From Paraburkholderia ferrariae NBRC 106233 (GTDB lineage: Bacteria > Pseudomonadota > Gammaproteobacteria > Burkholderiales > Burkholderiaceae), in the NCBI RefSeq assembly GCF_000685035.1, contig NZ_BAYB01000032.1, forward strand, positions 48,254 to 112,253: DNA of 64,000 bases, read 5' to 3'. A model generated the notes under the pieces. It was not told the DNA's origin and made no database searches. It saw only the letters and a program-made list of their open reading frames with translations. Position numbers and translations under genes: made by a program. Shown in pieces: positions 26,109 through 34,774 of this stretch (the first letter of the stretch is position 1; every line of letters begins with the position of its first letter).

Positions 26109-26774
26109 TCAAAGCCCGCGTCCTGCAAGGACGGCCAAGATTGAACTCATGACCGTTTCCCGCTCCGTTTCATAAACGCGCATTAGTTTTTCGCGATCCC
26201 GGCTGCGCATCACGGTCATCAACTTGTGCTCCAGATGGGCTTTCATACGCTCGTCGGATCGACGAATCTCCGTAGCCAGTACGCGGTACCGGTCCGTCAG
26301 GCGGATCAAGCGCAATGCTTCCCTACGAATGACCTTGTCCGGCGAGAGATCGAACAACGTCCCATAGAAAGAATAGTATCCGTCGATCCACTCGGCTCGC
26401 CGGTGGTTCTCCAGGGATTCGTCGAGTTTGACGATCATCGCGTTCAGCGCCGCAGTCTGGCTCCGATCCGGCCATTCAATCGAACGAAACAACTCTCCCT
26501 CGATCAAGAATCGATACCGATAGAGTTGCGATGCCTCGCTCGAGGAAAGCGGCGCGACAAAGAAGCCACGGTTGGGATCGTGCACGATTACGCCGCCCGC
26601 TGTCAGCAGGTTCAGCGCCTCCCGCACCGGCACCCGGCTGACATCGAACCGCTCCGCCAGCTCAGACTGACGCAGTTGCTGCCCCGGAGACAGGATGCCC
26701 CGATTGATTAGCCTGCGAGTTTCCTCTGCGATCTGTGCGGGGAGATCGCTATCCCTCAGTTCGATTTTGCTCAC
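26109..26774 (-). CDS. GntR-family (FadR/FCD-type) transcriptional regulator
   Basis: 221 aa. The winged HTH at about residues 10-75 contains 'LRQSELAERFDVSRVPVREA', and the all-helical FCD-like effector domain follows. A paralog with long identical stretches ('VPVREAL', 'HDPNRGFFVA', 'RLTDRYR') lies at 29487. The two flank the flavin reductase and porin genes. It is the leftmost intact gene of the island. A TGTCGACA palindrome 85 bp upstream may be its operator. Confidence 0.9.
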   Translation of the reverse strand: MSKIELRDSDLPAQIAEETRRLINRGILSPGQQLRQSELAERFDVSRVPVREALNLLTAGGVIVHDPNRGFFVAPLSSSEASQLYRYRFLIEGELFRSIEWPDRSQTAALNAMIVKLDESLENHRRAEWIDGYYSFYGTLFDLSPDKVIRREALRLIRLTDRYRVLATEIRRSDERMKAHLEHKLMTVMRSRDREKLMRVYETERETVMSSILAVLAGRGL

Positions 26775-26858
26775 GTGTCTCGTCGCATAGCGGATCGCCC
26801 TGTTCGGCGGTTTTCAGTCGAATGATTACGAACCGCATTTTAAGCCATTTGTACCGCT

Positions 26859-26866
26859 TGTCGACA
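26859..26866. promoter_or_regulatory. Candidate GntR operator
   Basis: TGTCGACA, inside CTTGTCGACAG, lies upstream of the GntR start (26774). FadR-subfamily regulators typically bind short palindromes of the TTGTnnnACAA kind. The match is suggestive only. Confidence 0.3.
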
Positions 26867-27122
26867 GGGCCACACGGAGCGTTACGTCACGACGAAAACG
26901 GGCCCTGCCGATGATTTACCGCGAGCCCTAAAAACGCTGCCCAGAGAACGCACGGAGACTATCCGGCAGGCTCCCGGAAAGAATCGTCGATGCCAATGCC
27001 TACGATGGTAGTCAAAGTCTTCATCCACAACCCCATGATTGCGGTCAATTCCGTCTCCTATGGTTACCCCCTTGACTTCGTCCAATTCCTGGGCCCAGCG
27101 TCGCGAGTAGGGCAAACTCGCT

Positions 27123-27151
27123 TTGACTTTTCTATTGCTAGTCTAAATAAT
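27123..27151 (+). promoter_or_regulatory. Sigma-70-like promoter of flavin reductase gene
   Basis: TTGACT (27123-27128), 17-bp spacer, AATAAT (27146-27151). The 47 bp starting here match the promoter at 43038 at about 39 positions with identical spacing. The GGGG/CCC motif at 27174 follows about 22 bp downstream of the -10, a position where a bound repressor would block transcription. The remainder of 26775-27338 holds no gene. Confidence 0.6.
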
Positions 27152-27173
27152 ATTCAACATAGAATTACGAACC

Positions 27174-27187
27174 AGGGGAAATACCCT
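27174..27187. promoter_or_regulatory. Island operator-like motif, site A
   Basis: AGGGGAAATACCCT has AGGG/CCCT arms. It belongs to a set of four related sites (27174, 36023, 42944, 53253) in island regulatory gaps, with consensus about GGGRAWTACCCC. This copy has one extra A in the centre. The cognate regulator is unknown. Confidence 0.5.
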
Positions 27188-27338
27188 GCTGGCCAAGCGA
27201 AGCGGGAACCGGGAAAGCGATGGGGTCGAACAAGGTATCGGTCTTGACGCGGGCAGTTGGGGTGGCGCTCTCCCGCTGAGTGCCAGAGTGTCGTTGAGCG
27301 TTCTACGCTGCTCCACGACCCTCAAAACAGGAGAATCC

Positions 27339-27896
27339 GTGACTATTGAAGAAACGCATTTCAAGGCGGCAATGCGCCGTCTGGCCGGACATGTCTGCCT
27401 CATCACAACGTGCTCCGACGACGGCGAACGTGGCGGATTGACAGCAACTGCAGTGTGTTCAGTGAGCGCTAATCCACCGCTCTTACTCGTGTGCATCAAT
27501 AGAGCGAATACTTCTTGCGCAAGCATTCAGGCGGCGGCCCGCTTCGCCGTAAACGTCCTACCACGCAGCGACCAGGAGTTGGCTCAACGCTTCGCGCGGC
27601 CTCTGCCACCGGACGAAAAATTCGCCGAGGGTGAATGGCGGACGCTGAAGACCGGTGCGCCGATCCTCGCCTCATCACTCGCGAGCTTCGATTGCAAAAT
27701 CGAGCGGATCATTCAGGCAGGAACCCACGATGTGATTTTCGGCCACGTCGAAGCCATCGCAACGCGGGAAACGAACGCGTCACCGCTGCTATACGCTAGC
27801 GGCGCCTACGGTGAGCTCCATTCGCCTCAAAACGTCAATCTCCGGGATCTGCTCTGGATCTCAAACTGGGGGGAGGAAACTGACTTGAACTTCTGA
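27339..27896 (+). CDS. Flavin reductase (FMN-binding split barrel)
   Basis: 185 aa from GTG 27339, which has AGGAG six bases upstream. It begins in the reductase fold at once ('FKAAMRRLAGHVCLITTCSD', then 'GLTATAVCSVSANPPLLLVC'), typical of the HpaC/NtaB/HsaB group that supplies free FADH2 or FMNH2. It is the probable partner of the HsaA-like monooxygenase encoded at 40533 and shares that region's promoter type. In-frame starts up to 27288 are possible but lack a ribosome-binding site. Confidence 0.9.
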   Translation: MTIEETHFKAAMRRLAGHVCLITTCSDDGERGGLTATAVCSVSANPPLLLVCINRANTSCASIQAAARFAVNVLPRSDQELAQRFARPLPPDEKFAEGEWRTLKTGAPILASSLASFDCKIERIIQAGTHDVIFGHVEAIATRETNASPLLYASGAYGELHSPQNVNLRDLLWISNWGEETDLNF

Positions 27897-27967
27897 TGAC
27901 AGCGACAGCAGTAATAACAAGGCGATTTTTAATTCACAACGAACGTCCTTAGGAATCCTATATTTTT

Positions 27968-29149
27968 ATGAAGCATTGGAGAAACCAGATATGGGCGATT
28001 CCGCCTGTCGTGGCTGCAATCATGGCCCCAGGCGTCTGCCCGTCGGCATACGCCCAGTCGAGCGTCACTTTAGGGGGGTTTCTCGACGTGGGTGTCGCGG
28101 CATATCGTGACGGGAACGGGTCCCGTCTGATACAGATGCAAGACTCAGCAATCTTGCCCACGAAATTCTTCATCCGCGGTACGGAGGACCTTGGCGGCGG
28201 ACTGAGCGCCACTTTCAGTCTGGACTCTTTGTTCGATTTGAGCACGGGGGGCCTCGATCCGCAATCTCGCGGCGGCATGTTCGAGGATTCCGCGTGGGTT
28301 GGCTTACATCAGGCCGGGCTTGGCGTCGTGCGGCTTGGTCAGCAGAACGATTTCGCTCTCGACTACTTTCTGATCGGCGGCATCGATCCGGCCATTGGCA
28401 TCGCTGGCGGCATGCTGAATTTCCGGACGGGCAGCTTCGGAGCCGATCTGCTAGGCGTTTCCGGGCCCGCTCAGATCGGCGCGGCGGCCGCGACTGGACC
28501 TTATGCGCCGATCGTCAACAATGGGGTACCCACCGGAATGGCCGCCATCAATTGGGACCGGGCCGGTGGCGAGCGTATGTCCAACTCGGTGAAAGTTATT
28601 TCGGATGAGTATGGCGGCTTCTCCGCCGGCGCAATGTACAGCCTCGGTGGAGTCGCAGGCGATTTCTCGAATGGTTCCGGCAAGAGCGCAGCGGTGAGCT
28701 TCCGCGCCCAGGAGACACGCGCAGCCGTTGTGTATACGGAACAAAACTTCAGCCCCGTGGCCGACGGTCATGGTGGTATCGCAAATCTGCTCGCCGGCAT
28801 ACGCACCAAAATCTCCCGGTTCACGCTAGCTGCCATGTACAGCGACGCTCGCAATACCGTCACTGGTGCAAAAATCTACGCGCTTGCAAGCGGAATCGGC
28901 TACGACATAGCCCCAACATGGAATATCGGTGCCGCTTACACCTATGAGAACGGCAATGCACTGCTGAAGAACGTAACCATCAATCAGGCAGCTTTACAAC
29001 TCACTCATGCCTTATCACCCCGAACGTCGATCTTCATGACAGGCACCTTCCAGCGCACAAATGGTGCGTACCCTGCTGAAATTGGCTTCACCGTCGCAGC
29101 GGGAAATATCCAGTCCGTAGTCGCGATCGGGTTGCAGTCTCGGTTCTGA
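27968..29149 (+). CDS. Outer-membrane porin, Gram-negative general porin family
   Basis: 393 aa. A signal peptide of about 29 residues ends in 'AYAQ', and the mature protein starts 'SSVTLGGFLDVGVAAY', the usual start of Burkholderiales OmpC-type porins. It ends in 'GLQSRF' with the terminal Phe needed for BAM recognition. It lies 71 bp after the flavin reductase gene on the same strand. It probably allows entry of the aromatic substrate. A second porin is at 50967. Confidence 0.9.
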   Translation: MKHWRNQIWAIPPVVAAIMAPGVCPSAYAQSSVTLGGFLDVGVAAYRDGNGSRLIQMQDSAILPTKFFIRGTEDLGGGLSATFSLDSLFDLSTGGLDPQSRGGMFEDSAWVGLHQAGLGVVRLGQQNDFALDYFLIGGIDPAIGIAGGMLNFRTGSFGADLLGVSGPAQIGAAAATGPYAPIVNNGVPTGMAAINWDRAGGERMSNSVKVISDEYGGFSAGAMYSLGGVAGDFSNGSGKSAAVSFRAQETRAAVVYTEQNFSPVADGHGGIANLLAGIRTKISRFTLAAMYSDARNTVTGAKIYALASGIGYDIAPTWNIGAAYTYENGNALLKNVTINQAALQLTHALSPRTSIFMTGTFQRTNGAYPAEIGFTVAAGNIQSVVAIGLQSRF

Positions 29150-29486
29150 CAAGAGTAACGGATAGCGGCTGCCCCAACTTCCACTCGTCTCATCCGCGGA
29201 AGCTGGGCGCCACCTGGCACGACGATGCAGTTCTTTCGCGTCGAAATGGCGACGGTTAGCTGGGGCCGCGCCGATACTCACTTCCTTGACAGCTCTGAGT
29301 CTCGTTAAGACATCCAAAGAACGCCTAATCGATCCCTTGAGGCATGCTGGTGCCGGAGAACTCATAGAGAATCAGGGCCGCGGCAGCAATGACTTCGCCT
29401 GCAGCAGCCTGCAGACACGCTTCTATAGTGCTGTTGCGGGTGCTCCGCCGTGTGGGCCGGGCCCGTCGCCTTCGTTTCCCGTCATT
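29150..29486. other. Intergenic region without recognised gene
   Basis: 337 bases between the convergent porin and GntR genes. A weak imperfect hairpin lies at about 29171-29208 (CCCAACTTCC against GGAAGCTGGG) without a T run. No frame resembles a protein I can place. Confidence 0.5.
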
Positions 29487-30161
29487 TTAAGCGCCGCGTG
29501 CCGCAAGGACGGCCATCAAGCCCTCTAGAACCATTGTTCGGCCCTTGTCGTACGTGCCGAGCAGCAGTTCGCGGTTCTTGGTCTCAAGAGCCTTGACAAG
29601 CTGCATTTCTATCTGGGCATTCAGGTGCCCATGCTGCGCCGTTACATCTGCCGCAAGCGCGCGATAACGATCTGTCAAACGCAACAGACGCAGCACCTCA
29701 CGTTTAAGCACCTTGTTCGGCGAGAGATCGAAGATTGCGTCGTGGAACGACCTATGGTGTTCGATCCACCCGTCCCGGTCGCCTGCTGCCAGCAGCTCAT
29801 TGAGCTCGGCAAGCATCGTTCTGAGCGATTTCAGTTGGGCCGCCGTTGGCCACGTAACGCTAGCGAGCAATTCAGCTTCCAGCAGGTTCCGCATCCGGTA
29901 CAGTTGCCTCGCCTCGTCGCTGGACAATTGCGCGACGAAAAAGCCCCTATTCGGATCATGTTCAATGATCCCTTCGGCTGCCAGAAGCTTTAGCGCCTCC
30001 CGCACGGGCACGCGACTAATCCCAAAACGGTCTGCAAGGTCGGACTGCCGCAACTGGAAGCCCGGGGCGAGCGTTCCGCGGTTAATTAACTTGCGGGTTT
30101 CCGCCGCGATTTGGGCAGGGAAGTCGATCCCGTCCAGTTCCGGAAGTGTCACAGTGGTCAT
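29487..30161 (-). CDS. GntR-family (FadR/FCD-type) transcriptional regulator, paralog
   Basis: 224 aa from ATG 30161, 18 bp downstream of a TATAAT element. Upstream in-frame codons read through the promoter, so a longer start is unlikely. The winged HTH ('LRQSDLADRFGISRVPVREA') and FCD-like helices closely match the regulator at 26109. The pair may be one repressor/activator set for the island. It is convergent with the porin gene. Confidence 0.9.
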   Translation of the reverse strand: MTTVTLPELDGIDFPAQIAAETRKLINRGTLAPGFQLRQSDLADRFGISRVPVREALKLLAAEGIIEHDPNRGFFVAQLSSDEARQLYRMRNLLEAELLASVTWPTAAQLKSLRTMLAELNELLAAGDRDGWIEHHRSFHDAIFDLSPNKVLKREVLRLLRLTDRYRALAADVTAQHGHLNAQIEMQLVKALETKNRELLLGTYDKGRTMVLEGLMAVLAARGA

Positions 30162-30179
30162 TCCGTTCCCCCGAGAAAT

Positions 30180-30208
30180 ATTATACATTTTGGCATTATA
30201 TCCCCAAA
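30180..30208 (-). promoter_or_regulatory. Promoter of second GntR gene
   Basis: On the minus strand TATAAT occurs twice, at 30195-30200 and 30180-30185. The nearer copy has TTTGGG 17 bp upstream (30203-30208). The start codon is 18 bp downstream, so the leader would be very short. The -35 is weak. Confidence 0.4.
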
Positions 30209-30727
30209 TCCCGGTGACAATCGATCCATGTAGGCATCGACACCCTTCTCGCTCTGGGTGTTTCACCGAACGCAAGTCTGAGCGCGAATCCTTCACGGCG
30301 CAGATCGCCTCCGAACGTCGCCGGAGCGCCGATAGACGGACTGCTGCCCTGACAGTTGCCAGGGTTTCACCGAGTATGCCTTATAATTTTTGACTTCTAT
30401 ATTGCATTCGTCTTTGAATCCACAACCTACGGATCAGTTGCAGTGCGAAGGAATCTTATTGGTCAGGCACGGACATCCGTCTTCATTCATTGCTGCCCGA
30501 TCGCGGTAGAACAGTTCAGCTCGGGCAACGATTCTCAGACCAACGGTCGGGCGGAATATCTAGCCGCAGTCCGTCGGCGGGTCTCGTAATCTCCTTTCCA
30601 AATGACGCAACGAGCTTGGCGCCACGAATCATCGCGGTATCATTCGCAATCCATACCATCGTTGTGAGAAACTGTTCTCTGACGTATGGAAGTGGTGGCC
30701 CATTGCTACCTGGTCCGGTCTGAAGTG

Positions 30728-30928
30728 GGGCCTCGCGGTTGTAGTTCTGTCGCAGCTTCAGGCCGTGCCGCGCAGCGGCCTTCACCAGATGTTCGCGACA
30801 GCGTTCCAGCAGTCGTGAGTCAGTCGGATGTGCGATCGCCTTGGGCATCACGGTCGTATCGACGATGACCCGCTTCGCCAGGCCGTTTGCGCCATCGCGT
30901 CAGGCTCGATGGATCGATCGGCGGCTCG
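30728..30928 (-). pseudogene. IS5-family transposase remnant
   Basis: The minus strand carries 'PPIDPSSLTRWRKR', then in a shifted frame 'AKRVIVDTTVMPKAIAHPTD' and 'KAAARHGLKLRQNYNREAP'. These are IS5-family DDE transposase segments that are normally much further apart, so an internal deletion has fused them. Both ends are degraded. The flanks (30209-30727 and 30929-31225) contain no supported gene. Confidence 0.7.
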
Positions 30929-31225
30929 TCATGACCATATCGGCGAATCTCAAAGCCTCAACGGGACTCGCCGTCGTAGGCTGGTCAATCGTATCCGGCC
31001 TTGGTGGCGCTGACCAACGCGACTAGTGCGCAGCTCTTGTGCACGCAATAGGAGAGCGATGCCTGCGGCATACCGAATGTCGCTGCCGACCTGCCGGCTT
31101 AGGGCGTTGCTTGCTCTGAGTAATTTGTGGACCGTGCGGACACTTTACCAGATGGGTAAAACCCTTTTCGCTTATTCCATGGAGTTTCAGCGCTGGAAAA
31201 GATTGCACAGACCTTACGAAGACCG

Positions 31226-31477
31226 CTAACTCGTTACCAGAATCAGAGCTTCGAGGCCGAGAAAGTAATCCCCAAGATCCCGACCATAATCATCGTTGAG
31301 CCGGCGACCATTTATCGGCCTTGCCACCGATTGTTTTCGCAGGACGTGCCCGGAACGAAGTACCATTGTTTTGCAGCCGGGCGTACAGCCCGGAAGGTTC
31401 ATGGCAGTATCGCGCTCGGCGAAGTCGTCAAATTTTTCCGGGGCGGCGGCCCCCTCCAGGACGATTGACGGTGACAT
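31226..31477 (-). CDS. Small hypothetical protein with strong ribosome-binding site
   Basis: 83 aa from ATG 31477, preceded by CAGGAGG with about 6-bp spacing, the best Shine-Dalgarno in this gap. It begins 'MSPSIVLEGAAAPEKFDDFA' and includes 'NLPGCTPGCKTMVLRSGHVL' with a CxxxC pair. I do not recognise a family. It lies about 308 bp downstream of the MFS gene on the same strand and may be the start of a longer gene whose 3' part was lost. Confidence 0.4.
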   Translation of the reverse strand: MSPSIVLEGAAAPEKFDDFAERDTAMNLPGCTPGCKTMVLRSGHVLRKQSVARPINGRRLNDDYGRDLGDYFLGLEALILVTS

Positions 31478-31785
31478 TGTCTGCCTCCTGATTGATCCTT
31501 TAAACGTTGACTCTAGATGTACCGCGCAATAGCGGTGAATACCGGAGGTGGTCCTCTGCCAAAATTCCGGGTCCGCCGCGACCATCGAGCAACAATCGCA
31601 CCAATCCCCGGATGACTTGTTAACGACATCCCGTTGAGCAACCGGTCAACTATTCGACATCACGGCGGCCACGTGCGCCGCTTCTATGTCCGTCACTCGG
31701 CAGGCCGTCATCCTGTGCGCCTGGTACCCGATCTACGGGCCCAAAACCGGACCGTGGCGCTCATAGAGGCCACGGCCACAGAGAT
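31478..31785. other. Intergenic region without recognised gene
   Basis: 308 bases between the small ORF and the MFS gene stop. Frames on both strands are short and lack family resemblance. It may hold the promoter of the small ORF, but no clear -35/-10 pair was seen. Confidence 0.4.
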
Positions 31786-33132
31786 TCATTGGTTGGTTGC
31801 TCCAGCACGGCGCAATGCGCCGCTGACGCGCGTCAGCAGAACGACGGCCAGTGCAACTGACACGACATAGCACACGACGAAAGAGGCGCCCAATGCATTG
31901 GGACCCGGGAAGAACAGTGTGGCCACGAGCGCAACAACCGTGGGCCCAAGCGCCAGTCCGACAAGATTGGTGATCAAGTAGTAAATTGCCGTCAGTTTGC
32001 CCATCATGTTGCCGGGCGTGAAATTCGCCATCGTTGCGCCGCCGGCCACCGCAAACATCGAGAACATAAAGGTCTGCACGAAGTATGCGATCAGACCGAT
32101 TCCCATCGTATGGATCAGCGGGAAGCATGCAGTAACGATTGCAGCGATTGCCGTCGTGACTGCTGCAACGCGCACAGGGGCATCGATCATGCCGCGCTTG
32201 CGAAGCCAGTCGGCGATGCTACCAAGAATCAGAAGTCCGAGCGGCGATGCCAGGAGTGCGGCCCCGCCGAGTGCCTTGCCGATCTCAGGTCGACCGACAT
32301 GCAGAGTCCGGGCGATGATCTCCGGGAGCCAAGCCATTTGTGAGCCAATGGCAATGCCGTACAGACAGATCGCGATCCAAAGTTGAACGTAGACAGCCTT
32401 GTTCGCCCAGGCGAAGTTTAGTGCCTGTTTATAAGTCACATCGTTGCTAATCTTGACGTCGCGACGTGCCGGCTCCCGGACCAGCCAAAGCAGAATGGCG
32501 AACGGAAAACCGATAAGGCCCGGCACCAGCAGAACAAAGTGCCACGGCTTCAGAGCACCTATCAACGGCAGGCCCGCGAACGCTCCTGCCGATGCTGCCT
32601 TCAAGAGGAGGCCACCGAGGCCAAGAGCCAGCCCAGTACCCAGAAGCGGCCCAATGTTGTAGATACCGAATGCAATACTGCGACGTTGCGGCGGAAACGC
32701 GTCGCGAATCATTGACGCCGCTCCAGGCGAGAGAGCCGATTCGCCGACACCAAGACCGACGCGCGTGAGGAAAAGCTGAACGTATGTGGTGCTGAAACCG
32801 CAGAGGGTCTGCACAGCCGACCATGTCAGGATAGCTCCCCCGAGAATTCGCCTGCGCTGGTATCTATCGACCAGCGCCCCCATCGGAATTCCGAGCAGGC
32901 TGTACAGCAGCATGAACGAGAGTCCAAGCAACCAACTGACCTGGATATCGGAGATGCCGAGGTCGTGCTTAATCGGTCCGACCACGAGCGAAAGCGCCCC
33001 GCGGTCGATAAACGACACGACGTAGGTCGCCGTCAAAACGGCGAGCATCCACCATCCGCCCCTGGACACTTTCGAGTCCGAAACGACTTCGGTCGGTGCC
33101 GACGTTGCTTGCACGCCTGTTATGTCATTCAC
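31786..33132 (-). CDS. MFS transporter, aromatic-acid/organic anion type
   Basis: 448 aa from GTG 33132, with GAAGGAGAC 6 bp upstream; an upstream ATG lacks such a site. Twelve membrane spans are expected. 'YVVSFIDRGALSLVVGPIKH' and the loop 'GALVDRYQRRRILGG' are the MFS signature region after TM2. It is the third gene after the VanA-like oxygenase and the KstD-like flavoprotein, 44 bp behind the latter, so uptake of the island's substrate is the likely role. Confidence 0.9.
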   Translation of the reverse strand: MNDITGVQATSAPTEVVSDSKVSRGGWWMLAVLTATYVVSFIDRGALSLVVGPIKHDLGISDIQVSWLLGLSFMLLYSLLGIPMGALVDRYQRRRILGGAILTWSAVQTLCGFSTTYVQLFLTRVGLGVGESALSPGAASMIRDAFPPQRRSIAFGIYNIGPLLGTGLALGLGGLLLKAASAGAFAGLPLIGALKPWHFVLLVPGLIGFPFAILLWLVREPARRDVKISNDVTYKQALNFAWANKAVYVQLWIAICLYGIAIGSQMAWLPEIIARTLHVGRPEIGKALGGAALLASPLGLLILGSIADWLRKRGMIDAPVRVAAVTTAIAAIVTACFPLIHTMGIGLIAYFVQTFMFSMFAVAGGATMANFTPGNMMGKLTAIYYLITNLVGLALGPTVVALVATLFFPGPNALGASFVVCYVVSVALAVVLLTRVSGALRRAGATNQ

Positions 33133-33176
33133 TACGCTGTCTCCTTCTTTATTGTCCGTACGACTTTTCAAGTCCT

Positions 33177-34748
33177 TTACTGATTCCCGCTGTCGGCGAG
33201 CGCGGTTTTTGCCGCAGTAATACCTGATACGATGAATTCAGCGATGTCGCCCATCGAGTTGTAATACGGACCCCATAAAGATCCACATTCACCGACTGCA
33301 TAAAGACCTGGAATCGGTTTATCACGATGGTCCAGAACACGTTGCCCTGCATCGTGCTTAGGCCCACCGTGAGTGTTTAGATACGTCGGCAGCATTGGCC
33401 CAATGGCGTAGTACGGTCCAGTGTCGTCGAGCGGTACAAGGAACGTTTCGCGGCCGAAATCGGGATCGGCACCTTGACGGCATTGCTCGTTGTAACGCTT
33501 GACCGTTTCAACCAATGCCTGCGGATCGAGTTGACCTGCTCTGCAGACGCCCGGGATTTCTGGCCACTCGCACTTCAAGGCCAGTTCTTCGAGCGTGTCG
33601 GCTTTGACAATCAGGCCTTCCTCGAGTTCGCGGAGGTTGTCTTGACTCCACGGCGGCACGCGCGAGTTTAGAGTTGTCATCGCCGCACCACCCACACGAA
33701 CCTTTTCGTCGAAGATGTGGAAAGCCGGCACGTTAGTGAATTCAGGGATGCCCGGCGTCGTCGCCAACCATGTATCACGATTGGCCAACCCGTGTTGAAC
33801 CACCGAGGTATCGACCGTCTCGTTGTGGAAGCGCTTTCCTTGCCGGTTCACCCACAGCAAGCTACCGCCGTCCTTGAACGCACCCGATTTGTAACCGAAA
33901 CCAGCAATTTTGTTCAGGTCATAGGTGACGTAGACGTAGCCCTCCCTTGACTTAATCCCCATGTTGAGAGGACCTGCAACAGCATTCATGTGCCATAGCT
34001 GGGCGCCGACCTCCTGAGCCATGCGAATTCCGTCGCCAGTCAGATTCGGGCTTCCCAGGAAATAGATTGGGCACGCGGTGAGGAATTGCTTGCACATGGC
34101 TTCGTTTGCCTCGAAACCACCGCTGGCCAACACCACAGCCTTGCGGCCGCGAATAGCGATCGGTGTCCCGTCTTCGCATTCCGCCTCGACACCGAGAATC
34201 GTGCGAGTGACCGGATGCTGAACGAGACGCGTGACCCGCGTGCTGTATCTCACCTTCGCACCTGCCTTTTCTGCCTGCGCCGAAATCGCGTTATATAGAC
34301 CTGCACCGCCCGGCGCAGCAACAACGCTCATGCCCCTGATACTTTGGCTACCGGGAGCACCCGCGAATTCGGGGAAGAACCCAGGCGCCGAGAACGGCTG
34401 CGGATTGTCCTTAAGCGGCAACTCCAGTTTGTGCTGGAACGACGGTATGTCTTTGAGGCTCGAAACGAAATGACGAAGTACGCTCTCTTCGGTCTGACCG
34501 GCGCATAGCCAATTCAGATATTTGAACGACTCTTCTTCATCAACTGACGTCATGATCAGACCGCCAGCCACACAGACGGAGTTACCACCGCCTTGAGCAC
34601 CTTTTTCGAGGATGAGCACGTCAGCACCCTGCTCCGCGGCTGCAAACGCGAATGTCGCGCCTGCGCCGCCATAACCGACAACGACCATATCGGCTTGCTC
34701 GTCCCATTGGGGCTCGGTCCAGTTCACGTCCATCTTTTCGTTATTCAT
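33177..34748 (-). CDS. FAD-dependent dehydrogenase, KstD/fumarate reductase-like
   Basis: 523 aa from ATG 34748 (GAGAG just upstream). The dinucleotide motif 'VVVGYGGAGATFAFAAAEQG' is near residues 22-41 and 'GRKAVVLASGGFEANEAM' is mid-protein. The C-terminal 'GLYAVGECGSLWGPYYNSMG' is the second FAD-contact region of the flavocytochrome c/3-ketosteroid-delta1-dehydrogenase superfamily. Members desaturate or reduce C=C next to a carbonyl. Its gene follows the VanA-like oxygenase by 26 bp. The substrate is unknown. Confidence 0.85.
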   Translation of the reverse strand: MNNEKMDVNWTEPQWDEQADMVVVGYGGAGATFAFAAAEQGADVLILEKGAQGGGNSVCVAGGLIMTSVDEEESFKYLNWLCAGQTEESVLRHFVSSLKDIPSFQHKLELPLKDNPQPFSAPGFFPEFAGAPGSQSIRGMSVVAAPGGAGLYNAISAQAEKAGAKVRYSTRVTRLVQHPVTRTILGVEAECEDGTPIAIRGRKAVVLASGGFEANEAMCKQFLTACPIYFLGSPNLTGDGIRMAQEVGAQLWHMNAVAGPLNMGIKSREGYVYVTYDLNKIAGFGYKSGAFKDGGSLLWVNRQGKRFHNETVDTSVVQHGLANRDTWLATTPGIPEFTNVPAFHIFDEKVRVGGAAMTTLNSRVPPWSQDNLRELEEGLIVKADTLEELALKCEWPEIPGVCRAGQLDPQALVETVKRYNEQCRQGADPDFGRETFLVPLDDTGPYYAIGPMLPTYLNTHGGPKHDAGQRVLDHRDKPIPGLYAVGECGSLWGPYYNSMGDIAEFIVSGITAAKTALADSGNQ

Positions 34749-34774
34749 CGTTCTCTCAAACATACCGGCGCTTG

